Origin: an uncultured Oscillospiraceae bacterium
GTDB lineage: Bacteria > Bacillota > Clostridia > Oscillospirales > Oscillospiraceae
Length of the DNA stretch: 64,000 bases
Direction of reading: 5' to 3'
Assembly (NCBI GenBank): GCA_910588635.1
Contig: CAJUPW010000002.1
Span: 78,370-142,369, forward strand
Made by a program: the position numbers and the translations under genes
Notes under the pieces: generated by a model
Seen by the model: the letters and a program-made list of their open reading frames with translations, nothing else
Databases searched by the model: none
What the model was told of the DNA's origin: nothing
Shown here: piece after piece, positions 24,440 through 31,512 of the stretch
How positions within the stretch are numbered: position 1 is the stretch's first letter
How the letters are laid out: each line of letters begins with the position of its first letter

Positions 24440-25798
24440 ATGGGCAAATTATTTGGAACGGACGGCATCCGCGGCGTAGTGAACGCCGGTCTGGACGCGG
24501 ACCTGGCCTACAAGGTGGGTCTGGCGGCGGCCATTGTGCTGGCCAAGAACAAGAAGCCGGGGGAGAAGCCCCTGGTGACCATCGGCAAGGACACCCGCAT
24601 CTCGGGGGACTTGCTAAAGGGCTCTCTGATCTCCGGCCTGTGTACCGCCGGGGCGGACGTGCTGGACCTGGGCACGCTGCCCACCCCCGGGGTAGCCTGG
24701 GTGACGGTGGACGAGGAGGCCGACGCGGGCATTGTCATCTCGGCCAGCCATAACCCCTTTGAGCACAACGGCATCAAAATTTTCAACGGCAAGGGCTTCA
24801 AGCTGTCCGACGAGCTGGAGGAGAAGATTGAGGACATCGTCCTATTCGGCTCCAACAACGTGCCCATGAAGACCCACGGCGACATCGGCAAGGTGAGCTA
24901 TGTGGCCCCCAAGGCCTCTGAGGACTACATCGACCACCTGGAGGCCACCATCGACTCCACACTGGGCGGCCTGCACATTCTGGTGGACTGCGCCAACGGC
25001 GCCGCCTCCGCCACAGCAGCCAGATTGTTCGACCGTTTTTCCAAGCTGCGTACCGACGTCATCAACGCTGACCCAGACGGGGTGAACATCAACGACAAGT
25101 GCGGCTCCACCCACATGGACGCCCTGGCCGCCATGGTCAAGGCGGGCGGCTACGACATGGGCATCGCCTTCGACGGGGACGCCGACCGATGCCTGGCGGT
25201 GGACGAACAGGGCAGCCTCATCGACGGAGACCAGATTATGGCCGCCTGCGGCCTGGACATGAAGGCGAAGGGAGGCCTCCCCGGGGACACGGTGGTGGCC
25301 ACCGTTATGTCCAATCTGGGCTTCCACGTCTATGCCAGGGAGCACGGTATGAAGCTGGAGTGTACCGATGTGGGCGACCGGAACGTGCTGGAGCGGATGG
25401 TGGAAAAGGGGTATGCCCTGGGAGGCGAGCAGTCGGGCCATATGATCTTCCTGGACCACGCCACCACCGGCGACGGCCAGCTCACCGCCCTGCAGATTCT
25501 GGCCCTGCTCAAGGAGAGCGGCAAAAAGGCCAGTCAGGTGTTCAGCGCCTGTCCCCGGTATCCCCAGGTGCTCATCAACGTCCCGGTGGCCGATAACGAC
25601 GTGAAGAAGGCGGCCATGGCCAGCCCGCTGCTGGCTCAGGCGGTGGCCCGGGAGGAGGAGGCCCTGGGAGACGAAGGGCGGGTGCTGGTGCGGCCCTCAG
25701 GCACCGAGGCCCTGATGCGGGTGATGGTGGAGGCCAGAAGTCAGGAGACCGCCCAGGAGACGGCCCAGCGCCTGGCTGATTTGATCCCCGAGCTGTAA
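24440..25798 (+). CDS. glmM: Phosphoglucosamine mutase
   Basis: Interconverts glucosamine-6-P and glucosamine-1-P for UDP-GlcNAc synthesis. 452 residues. Opening MGKLFGTDGIRG; phosphoserine loop ISASHNPFEHNGIKIF near residue 100; Mg site AFDGDADRCLAVD near 246; sugar-recognition GGEQSGHMIF; phosphate-binding RPSGTEALMRVMVE. ATG 24440 lies behind GAGGTG; ATG 24386 inside the previous gene is not used. Confidence 0.97.
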   Translation: MGKLFGTDGIRGVVNAGLDADLAYKVGLAAAIVLAKNKKPGEKPLVTIGKDTRISGDLLKGSLISGLCTAGADVLDLGTLPTPGVAWVTVDEEADAGIVISASHNPFEHNGIKIFNGKGFKLSDELEEKIEDIVLFGSNNVPMKTHGDIGKVSYVAPKASEDYIDHLEATIDSTLGGLHILVDCANGAASATAARLFDRFSKLRTDVINADPDGVNINDKCGSTHMDALAAMVKAGGYDMGIAFDGDADRCLAVDEQGSLIDGDQIMAACGLDMKAKGGLPGDTVVATVMSNLGFHVYAREHGMKLECTDVGDRNVLERMVEKGYALGGEQSGHMIFLDHATTGDGQLTALQILALLKESGKKASQVFSACPRYPQVLINVPVADNDVKKAAMASPLLAQAVAREEEALGDEGRVLVRPSGTEALMRVMVEARSQETAQETAQRLADLIPEL

Positions 25799-25867
25799 AC
25801 CAGGCTGCCCGGCGCTGCCCAGAAATTGGAAGACTGGAAAAATAAACAAACTTTTTTGGGAAAAGTC

Positions 25868-25896
25868 TTGACAAATCTGAACATTTTGTTTATGAT
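25868..25896 (+). promoter_or_regulatory. Sigma-A promoter of sigH
   Basis: TTGACA (25868-25873), 17-base spacer, TATGAT (25891-25896): near-consensus. It predicts a start near 25903, which rules out the in-frame ATGs upstream. Confidence 0.9.
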
Positions 25897-25918
25897 AAAA
25901 AATGACCGGGAAAATAGT

Positions 25919-26530
25919 ATGGAACAGAAAACTATTGATTCATCCGATGAGGCGCTGTGCCTGGGCGCGGCCCAGGGCAATCCCAGCGCGGAGACAGAAC
26001 TGGTGCGCCGGTATGGCTGGCTTGTCCGGGCCTGTGCCCGCCCTTTGTTTTTGGCGGGGGGCGACAGCGAGGACCTGATTCAGGAAGGCTTCCTGGGCTT
26101 GCTGACCGCGATCCGGAGCTTTGCCCCGGAACGGGACGCCGCTTTCCGCACTTTCGCAGAGATTTGTATCCGCAGCCGCCTGCATACCGCCGTCCGGGCG
26201 GCCCAGGGCGGCAAGCACGCCCCGCTCAATCACAGTGTTTCCTACGAGCCCCCTCTTTTTGACGGAACCAACGCATACCTGTTTTCCAGTGCCGAGAGCC
26301 CGGAGGACGTGGTCATCGGCAGAGAGGAACTGAGAGAGCGCCTGGAGGCGCTCAAGGGCCGGTTATCCAAGTTTGAAGCACAGATATTACCCCCGTATCT
26401 GAATGGTCTGTCCTGCGGAGAGATCGCTCAGCGGGTGGGCCGCTCCCAGAAGTCGGTGGACAACGCCATCCAGCGTATCCGCCGCAAAACGGCCCTACAA
26501 ATTTCTTCCGGCGGATCCAGCGAGAGCTGA
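25919..26530 (+). CDS. sigH: RNA polymerase sporulation-type sigma factor, SigH-like
   Basis: 203 residues. Region 2 reads CARPLFLAGGDSEDLIQEGF followed by LGLLTAIRSFAPE; region 4 reads LNGLSCGEIAQRVGRSQKSV. This is the SigH (Spo0H) pattern, with the conserved HAPLNHSVSYE segment between. SigH drives early sporulation genes. Start ATG 25919 is the only one downstream of the predicted transcription start, leaving a 5' UTR of about 16 bases with a poor ribosome site (CCGGG), so translation may be weak or regulated. Confidence 0.88.
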   Translation: MEQKTIDSSDEALCLGAAQGNPSAETELVRRYGWLVRACARPLFLAGGDSEDLIQEGFLGLLTAIRSFAPERDAAFRTFAEICIRSRLHTAVRAAQGGKHAPLNHSVSYEPPLFDGTNAYLFSSAESPEDVVIGREELRERLEALKGRLSKFEAQILPPYLNGLSCGEIAQRVGRSQKSVDNAIQRIRRKTALQISSGGSSES

Positions 26531-26589
26531 TCGCAATATCACACGCCCAGGCCAAGCGCCGGGCAAAAGTCAAAGAGAGGGAAAATCCA

Positions 26590-26871
26590 ATGTACGAAGA
26601 CAAAATCCTGGTATGCAAAGAGTGCGGTCAAGAGTTTACTTTTACCGCCGGTGAGCAGGAGTTCTACGCTGAGCGCGGCTTCCAGAACGAGCCCCAGCGC
26701 TGCAAGCCCTGCCGTGACGCCCGCAAGAACGCCGCCCGCGGCCCCCGTGAGTACTTCACTGCTGTGTGCGCCGCTTGCGGCGGTGAGGCGAAGGTTCCCT
26801 TCGAGCCCAAGTCTGACCGTCCTGTCTACTGCAGCGACTGCTTCGCCAAGATGCGTGAGCAGCAGGGCTGA
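26590..26871 (+). CDS. Small zinc-ribbon protein
   Basis: 93 residues with four Cys pairs: CKECGQEF, CKPCRDARK, CAACGGEA and CSDCFAKM, giving two zinc ribbons separated by FTAGEQEFYAERGFQNEPQR. This is the zinc-ribbon family common next to housekeeping genes in Clostridia; function unknown, perhaps nucleic-acid or protein binding. Codon choice (CGC, GCC, AAG throughout) looks like that of a highly expressed gene. Confidence 0.85.
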   Translation: MYEDKILVCKECGQEFTFTAGEQEFYAERGFQNEPQRCKPCRDARKNAARGPREYFTAVCAACGGEAKVPFEPKSDRPVYCSDCFAKMREQQG

Positions 26872-26895
26872 TTAAAAGCCAGGAAAAAAGTACGC

Positions 26896-26932
26896 CGAAG
26901 GGTGGCACTTCTTCGTGAAGTGCCACCCTTCG
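26896..26932. terminator. Long hairpin after the zinc-ribbon gene
   Basis: Perfect 16-bp stem CGAAGGGTGGCACTTC / GAAGTGCCACCCTTCG with a TTCGT loop. No U-run on the plus strand, so it may act as an RNA-stabilising end or inefficient terminator. Confidence 0.6.
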
Positions 26933-26967
26933 TCAACCTGCAAAGAGATTTCTCTATTGGAACGACT

Positions 26968-26979
26968 AGGGCTTGTTTG
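26968..26979 (+). repeat. Left copy of a 12-bp inverted repeat (glgA/amylosucrase segment)
   Basis: AGGGCTTGTTTG; its exact reverse complement is at 31132-31143. Partial similarity continues inward (TAAATTGT versus AAAAATGT). Confidence 0.55.
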
Positions 26980-26983
26980 TAAA

Positions 26984-27012
26984 TTGTGTTGCTGCGGCTC
27001 AGGGCGTATAAT
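26984..27012 (+). promoter_or_regulatory. Sigma-A promoter of glgA
   Basis: TTGTGT, 17-base spacer, TATAAT (27007-27012). Gives a 5' UTR of about 66 bases. Confidence 0.75.
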
Positions 27013-27084
27013 GTCAGACAGCAAATCTATGCATTCTGGTTGAGAGCCGGGAACAGAATAATATATTTCAAGAGGTGGCAGCAG

Positions 27085-28800
27085 ATGGCAAAGAAAAAGA
27101 ACAAAAGCTCCGGTGAGACAAAAAAAAGGACGCCGAAAAAATCTGCGATAAGCAGCAAGGAGACGAAGGATAAAAAAACACAGATGCTGCTGGAAGCGGA
27201 AGCTGAGGCTCCTGAAATCATGGAAGCGGTTCAGCCGGAGACGGAAAATGTCCCGGCGGCAGAACCCGCTGCGCCGGAGGTCCCTGTAGAGGAGGCCGCG
27301 CCGGGGGTCCCCATGGAAGAGGCCGCGCCGGAAGAGGTCTATACAACCCCCAGAAAGAGCGTGGCGTTTATCGGTTCGGAGTGCTACCCGTTTGTCAAGA
27401 CCGGCGGGCTGGGCGATGTCATGTACGCGCTGCCCAAGGCTCTGGTGAAGCAGAACTGTGACGTAAGGGTTATTCTGCCCAGATACAAGTGCATCCCCTG
27501 GGAATATCAGGAGAAAATGGTCTACCGCGGCGCCTTTGACATGGACCTCTGCGCGGATGGAAGCCGCTACTATGTGGGCGTTATGGAGTATGTCTGGGAT
27601 GGGGTCGTGTACAATTTTATCGACAACGAGGAGTTCTTCGGCTGGGGAAATCCCTATACCGATCTTGTGCAGGACATCCCCAAATACTGTTATTTTGCCA
27701 AAGCGGCTCTGGCCGTCCTGAACTATATTGATTGGATTCCGGACATCATCCATTGCCACGACTGGCAGGCCGCCCTGGTCCCTGTCTATCTGAGGACCCA
27801 GTTTGAAAATACGGCCCTGAGCTCCGCCAAGACCATCCTGACGATCCATAACCTTCGCTTCCAGGGGGTCTATGATATTGGCACCATCCGCTACTGGTCC
27901 GGGCTGCCGGATTACGTGTTTGACCTGGGTGCCTTAAAGACCGGGTACAAGGACGCGAATATGATGAAGGGCGGGCTGGCCTACGCCAACGTCATTACGA
28001 CCGTGAGCCAGACCTACGCCGGCGAGATTCAGACGCCGTTTTACGGCGAGAATCTGGACGGCCATCTGCGGTACCATTCCGGCAAGCTGCTCGGTATCGT
28101 GAACGGTATCGACTATGATATCTGGAACCCGAGCACCGATGCCAGGCTCCATGAAGCCTATGATATTACCACGGTGCTGGACAAAAAGAAGGAAAACAAG
28201 CGCAGACTGCAGGAAGAGCTGGGGCTGGACCAGGACGACGGAAAATTCGTGATCGGCCTGATTTCCCGACTGACCAATCAAAAGGGGCTGGATCTGGTCA
28301 ACGCCATTCTGCCCAATATCATAGATGGAAACACGCAGGTGGTTGTGCTGGGCACCGGGGATCAGATGTACGAGGACTCTTTCCGCTATTACGAAAGCGC
28401 CTATAAAGGAAATGTCTGCTCCAACATCATGTACGATGAGACAAGGGCCCATAGAATCTACGCCGGCGCGGACGCCTTGCTGGTTCCGTCCCTGTTTGAG
28501 CCCTGTGGGCTGACCCAGCTCATCGCCATGCACTACGGGACCGTGCCAATCGTTCGGGAGACCGGCGGGCTGAAGGATACGGTGGACCCCTATAATATGT
28601 TCTCTAATACGGGCAACGGTTTTACCTTTGACCGTTACGAGGCCGGCTTGCTCCTGGACGCCATCAATCGGGCCAAGGATCTCTATTTCAACAGCCGCTG
28701 GTGCTGGGACGAAATGGTGCGGCGCGATATGGATAAAATCCTGTCCTGGGATAATTCCGCAAAACAGTATAAGGAGCTGTATCTCGATTTGGCACAGTGA
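27085..28800 (+). CDS. glgA: Glycogen synthase (ADP-glucose type, GT5) with N-terminal extension
   Basis: Transfers glucose from ADP-glucose to alpha-1,4-glucan. 571 residues. Residues 1-90 are a low-complexity tail: first Lys/Ser/Thr-rich (KKKNKSSGETKKRT), then Glu/Pro/Ala-rich repeats of PEVPVEEAAPGVPMEEAAP kind. The catalytic GT-B domains follow: donor motif VKTGGLGDVMYALP, HCHDWQAALVP, and C-terminal SLFEPCGLTQLIAMHYGTVP. ATG 27085 follows GAGGTGG and lies downstream of the promoter. No glgC, glgB or glgP neighbours are present; amylosucrase is convergent downstream. Confidence 0.93.
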   Translation: MAKKKNKSSGETKKRTPKKSAISSKETKDKKTQMLLEAEAEAPEIMEAVQPETENVPAAEPAAPEVPVEEAAPGVPMEEAAPEEVYTTPRKSVAFIGSECYPFVKTGGLGDVMYALPKALVKQNCDVRVILPRYKCIPWEYQEKMVYRGAFDMDLCADGSRYYVGVMEYVWDGVVYNFIDNEEFFGWGNPYTDLVQDIPKYCYFAKAALAVLNYIDWIPDIIHCHDWQAALVPVYLRTQFENTALSSAKTILTIHNLRFQGVYDIGTIRYWSGLPDYVFDLGALKTGYKDANMMKGGLAYANVITTVSQTYAGEIQTPFYGENLDGHLRYHSGKLLGIVNGIDYDIWNPSTDARLHEAYDITTVLDKKKENKRRLQEELGLDQDDGKFVIGLISRLTNQKGLDLVNAILPNIIDGNTQVVVLGTGDQMYEDSFRYYESAYKGNVCSNIMYDETRAHRIYAGADALLVPSLFEPCGLTQLIAMHYGTVPIVRETGGLKDTVDPYNMFSNTGNGFTFDRYEAGLLLDAINRAKDLYFNSRWCWDEMVRRDMDKILSWDNSAKQYKELYLDLAQ

Positions 28801-28835
28801 TTTTGAGCTGCCCCGGTAAAAACGAACAATAAACA

Positions 28836-28874
28836 CCCCCTGACGCAGGAAAACGAAAGTGCCGCGTCAGGGGG
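28836..28874. terminator. Terminator between glgA and the amylosucrase gene
   Basis: Stem CCCCCTGACGC / GCGTCAGGGGG with a loop of about 17 bases; it lies between two convergent genes. Confidence 0.7.
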
Positions 28875-28935
28875 AAATTATATGGAAAAAGTACAGATCA
28901 GAAACAGGGTCATCCAACACAATCGAACAGCCGAT

Positions 28936-30786
28936 TCACGATTGTGACTGCTCCAGGTAATAAAAACCATAGGCAGGGACGGCCAGGTCACGGAGGATAT
29001 AGGGTTCCCCCGTCAGCATATCGGCAAACTCCCCCGGATCGTGGGGGAAGGTCACCGTTTTATCCCACGGAGTGAAGTTGAACACGCCGATGATCTTCTG
29101 GCCCTCGAAATACCGCCCGATGGCCAGCAGACCGTCGTCCCCGGTGTCCAGGGTCCATACGTCCGCCCCGGCGCCGAAGGCGGCGTTGGTCTTTCTGAGA
29201 GCGCTCAGGGCGTTGAGCCCGCAGAACACCTGACCCTCTGGCGTGCTCAGGTCGTGGGCACGGTCCTCAAGATCCCAGCGGAATTTCCCCCGGTGGAGAT
29301 AGCGGCTGTCCTCCGCCTTTTTGGGGTCGTCCTTGTAGCTGTAGTCGTTCACCTGGGCCAGCTCATCCCCGCTGTACAGCAGAGGCAGGCCGGTCTGCAT
29401 GAACATCATGGCGTGAAGGGTCAGATCGAAGCGCACCGCCCGCTCCATGGCGGCGGGGTCGTGCTCAAAGCCTGCCTTTTCAATGCCGCACAGGCTGGCG
29501 GTGGTGCCGCACTGGCGGGCGTCCCCGCTGGCGGGGTCGTCGTTGTACAGCTCGCCCCGGCTTACGCTGCCCTCCCAGCGGCCCTGGAACCAGTCGCTGA
29601 GAAACCGCTTGTGGGCTTTCTCGTCTGTGCCGCAGTTCTGTCTCAGCCACTTGTAATCCAGACCCCAGCCGATGTCGTCATGACAGCGCAGGTAATTGAG
29701 GAACACGTACTGCTTGGGCAGGCTGTTGACGATATCCAGCTGCCGCCGGAGCAGGCGGGTGTCCTGGGTGGCCGCCGTGTGCCAGGTGGTGCACATGGTG
29801 GTTACATTGTAGAGCAGGTGGCACTCCGGCTTTTCCACCGTCCCGAAATAGGGCGCCACCTTCACCGGCTCCATGACCACCTCGCCCAGCAGAATCACCG
29901 AGGGGCAGACGATCTCTCCGATCATCCGCATCATGCGCACAATGGTGTGGACCTGAGGCAGGTTGCGGCAGCCGGTGCCCAGCTCCTTCCAGATATAGGG
30001 CACGGCGTCGATGCGGATCATGTCCATTCCTCGGTTGGCCAGGAAGAGGAAATTGTACATCATCTCATTGAACACCCGGGGGTTGCGGTAATTCAGGTCC
30101 CACTGGTAGGGGTAGAAGGAGGTCATGACAAAATGCCGGCTGTCCTCCAGCCAGGTGAAGTTGCCGGGGGCGGTGGTGGGGAACACCTGAGGAACCGTTT
30201 TTTCATACTCCGCCGGGATATTCCAGCTGTCGAAGAAGAAGTACCGGCTCATGTACTCCCCGTCGCCCTGACGGGCTTTTTTCGCCCACTCGTGGTCCTG
30301 GCTGGTGTGGTTCATCACAAAGTCCATGCACAGGTTGATTCCCCGTTTGTGGCAGGCGCCGGCCAGCTTCTCCAGGTCCTCCATGGTGCCCAGGTCGGGG
30401 CGGACGGTCCGGAAGTCGGCCACGGCGTAGCCGCCGTCGCTCCGCTCGGGCACCGTGTCCAGGAAGGGCATCAGATGGAGCATATTGACTCCGGTCTGTT
30501 CCAGATAGGGAAGCTTCCTTCTCACGCCGTTCAGGTCGCCGGCAAAGTTGTCGATGTACAGCATCATGCCGGTGAGATCATTGGATTTGTACCACTCCGG
30601 ATCGGCCTGACGTTTCAGATCACGCTTTTTCAAGGCGGCGGAGCGCTCCTGGGCGAAGCGGTGCAGGTTATCGCACAGCTCGGTGAACATGGCGTCATTT
30701 CCATACAGCTCCATGTACAGCCAGCGCAGCTCGTCCAGATGCCGGGCCAAACGTTCCTGAAACTGCTGTTCCTCTTTTTTTGTCAT
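28936..30786 (-). CDS. Amylosucrase-like GH13 enzyme
   Basis: Uses sucrose to extend alpha-1,4-glucan, releasing fructose (GH13 subfamily 4), or hydrolyses sucrose. 616 residues: helical N-terminal domain (residues 1-85), then a beta/alpha barrel. Conserved amylosucrase segment LHLMPFLDTVPERSDGGYAV near residue 105. Nucleophile Asp260 in MDMIRIDAVPY, acid/base Glu302 in ILLGEVVM, transition-state Asp370 in LRCHDDIGWG. C-terminal beta domain present. No signal peptide, so cytosolic; sucrose must be imported. GlgA across the terminator suggests a shared glucan store. Could be a sucrose hydrolase instead. Confidence 0.85.
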   Translation of the reverse strand: MTKKEEQQFQERLARHLDELRWLYMELYGNDAMFTELCDNLHRFAQERSAALKKRDLKRQADPEWYKSNDLTGMMLYIDNFAGDLNGVRRKLPYLEQTGVNMLHLMPFLDTVPERSDGGYAVADFRTVRPDLGTMEDLEKLAGACHKRGINLCMDFVMNHTSQDHEWAKKARQGDGEYMSRYFFFDSWNIPAEYEKTVPQVFPTTAPGNFTWLEDSRHFVMTSFYPYQWDLNYRNPRVFNEMMYNFLFLANRGMDMIRIDAVPYIWKELGTGCRNLPQVHTIVRMMRMIGEIVCPSVILLGEVVMEPVKVAPYFGTVEKPECHLLYNVTTMCTTWHTAATQDTRLLRRQLDIVNSLPKQYVFLNYLRCHDDIGWGLDYKWLRQNCGTDEKAHKRFLSDWFQGRWEGSVSRGELYNDDPASGDARQCGTTASLCGIEKAGFEHDPAAMERAVRFDLTLHAMMFMQTGLPLLYSGDELAQVNDYSYKDDPKKAEDSRYLHRGKFRWDLEDRAHDLSTPEGQVFCGLNALSALRKTNAAFGAGADVWTLDTGDDGLLAIGRYFEGQKIIGVFNFTPWDKTVTFPHDPGEFADMLTGEPYILRDLAVPAYGFYYLEQSQS

Positions 30787-30902
30787 AGCGCGTACCCCTC
30801 TGTCATTTATTTGACTTGGATCACCGGCCTCAAGGTCTCACAGGAGCCGGATGGTCCGCTTTGCGTCCATAGCCGCGGGAGCCCCCTTGCGGCAAAAAGT
30901 CC

Positions 30903-30925
30903 AATGAAATGAAATTGATTTCATT
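30903..30925. promoter_or_regulatory. Palindromic operator candidate upstream of the amylosucrase gene
   Basis: AATGAAAT-7 bases-ATTTCATT, perfect 8-bp arms, beginning five bases after the -10 box on the minus strand, i.e. over the predicted transcription start. A repressor binding here would block initiation. The repressor is not encoded nearby. Confidence 0.6.
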
Positions 30926-30929
30926 CGGT

Positions 30930-30958
30930 ATCATATCAGAAAAACAACGGGACGGCAA
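30930..30958 (-). promoter_or_regulatory. Promoter of the amylosucrase gene
   Basis: Minus strand TTGCCG (30958-30953), 17-base spacer, TATGAT (30935-30930). Confidence 0.7.
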
Positions 30959-30987
30959 GGGAACAGATGTTGATTTTTTAAATGAAA

Positions 30988-31092
30988 GGGTAGGTGATAT
31001 AGTAGCGTTGTTCGGGCGCTATGTTGGATCACCTATCCAATATGGTTCCTGGCCGTCCTTGGTGTTACCAGCACCAAGGACAGCGTTTTTTT
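30988..31092 (+). ncRNA. Two-hairpin RNA ending in a terminator
   Basis: First stem GGGTAGGTGAT (30988-30998) with ATCACCTATCC (31028-31038), one G-U pair, enclosing an AGCG/CGCT sub-stem. Second stem GTCCTTGGTG / CACCAAGGAC (31055-31081) followed by GCG and TTTTTTT. It lies between the amylosucrase promoter and a small gene on the plus strand. I see no good promoter for it. It may be a leader of the small gene, or the non-coding end of a decayed mobile element. Confidence 0.45.
31055..31092 (+). terminator. Strong rho-independent terminator
   Basis: Perfect 10-bp stem GTCCTTGGTG / CACCAAGGAC, seven-base loop, then a seven-T run at 31086-31092. No known gene ends immediately upstream on this strand. 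Confidence 0.85.
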
Positions 31093-31131
31093 CCTAATGT
31101 TTAGGCGCCGTTTGGGCATGTTGACATTTTT

Positions 31132-31143
31132 CAAACAAGCCCT
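31132..31143 (-). repeat. Right copy of the 12-bp inverted repeat
   Basis: CAAACAAGCCCT, exact reverse complement of 26968-26979. Confidence 0.55.
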
Positions 31144-31157
31144 AAGAGGGAGGAAAA

Positions 31158-31355
31158 ATGATACGTGATGAGAGCAAAGACGGCAGCTTTCCAAAAGATA
31201 CGCCACCTTCCCTTTGGGTCAACAGAGAGGCCCATATTCTGTCTTTTGTGGAAGCAAAGGGGTTCGAGCGGGAGCGTTTTTCAAATTGTGATCAGATGAT
31301 GGATTACGCGCTTCAGCTCAGCGGTCCGGCTATCGGATTCAGTAAAAGGGCCTGA
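31158..31355 (+). CDS. Small hypothetical protein
   Basis: 65 residues, no recognised family. Contains PPSLWVNREAHILSFVEAKG and FERERFSNCDQMMDYALQL, which look like a small folded beta-alpha protein rather than random translation. An excellent ribosome site (GAGGGAGG) precedes ATG 31158, and a hairpin terminator follows 45 bases after the stop. No membrane helix or signal peptide. Confidence 0.6.
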   Translation: MIRDESKDGSFPKDTPPSLWVNREAHILSFVEAKGFERERFSNCDQMMDYALQLSGPAIGFSKRA

Positions 31356-31400
31356 TCCGCAGTATTTTTCAGAAGCGAGGATAACCTTATGGCTGACAGA

Positions 31401-31430
31401 ATGAGCCGCCCGAGAGGGCGGCTCATTTAT
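31401..31430 (+). terminator. Hairpin after the small hypothetical gene
   Basis: ATGAGCCGCCC GAGA GGGCGGCTCAT followed by TTAT; perfect 11-bp arms. Confidence 0.65.
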
Positions 31431-31512
31431 GAGGCTGTTCCAAAGAGTATCCGTTTGGAAGCGCGGCGAAAGGGTGTCCCCCTGTCCGGCGTTTCTTTCA
31501 CGGGTGTGGATA

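Noticed and set aside
26896..26932. Insertion-sequence end, because of the long perfect hairpin
   Set aside because: No transposase, target duplication or matching second end; a simple 3' stem-loop explains it.
29041..30912. 623-codon plus frame opposite the amylosucrase gene
   Set aside because: Antisense shadow; the minus strand carries the complete catalytic set and its own promoter.
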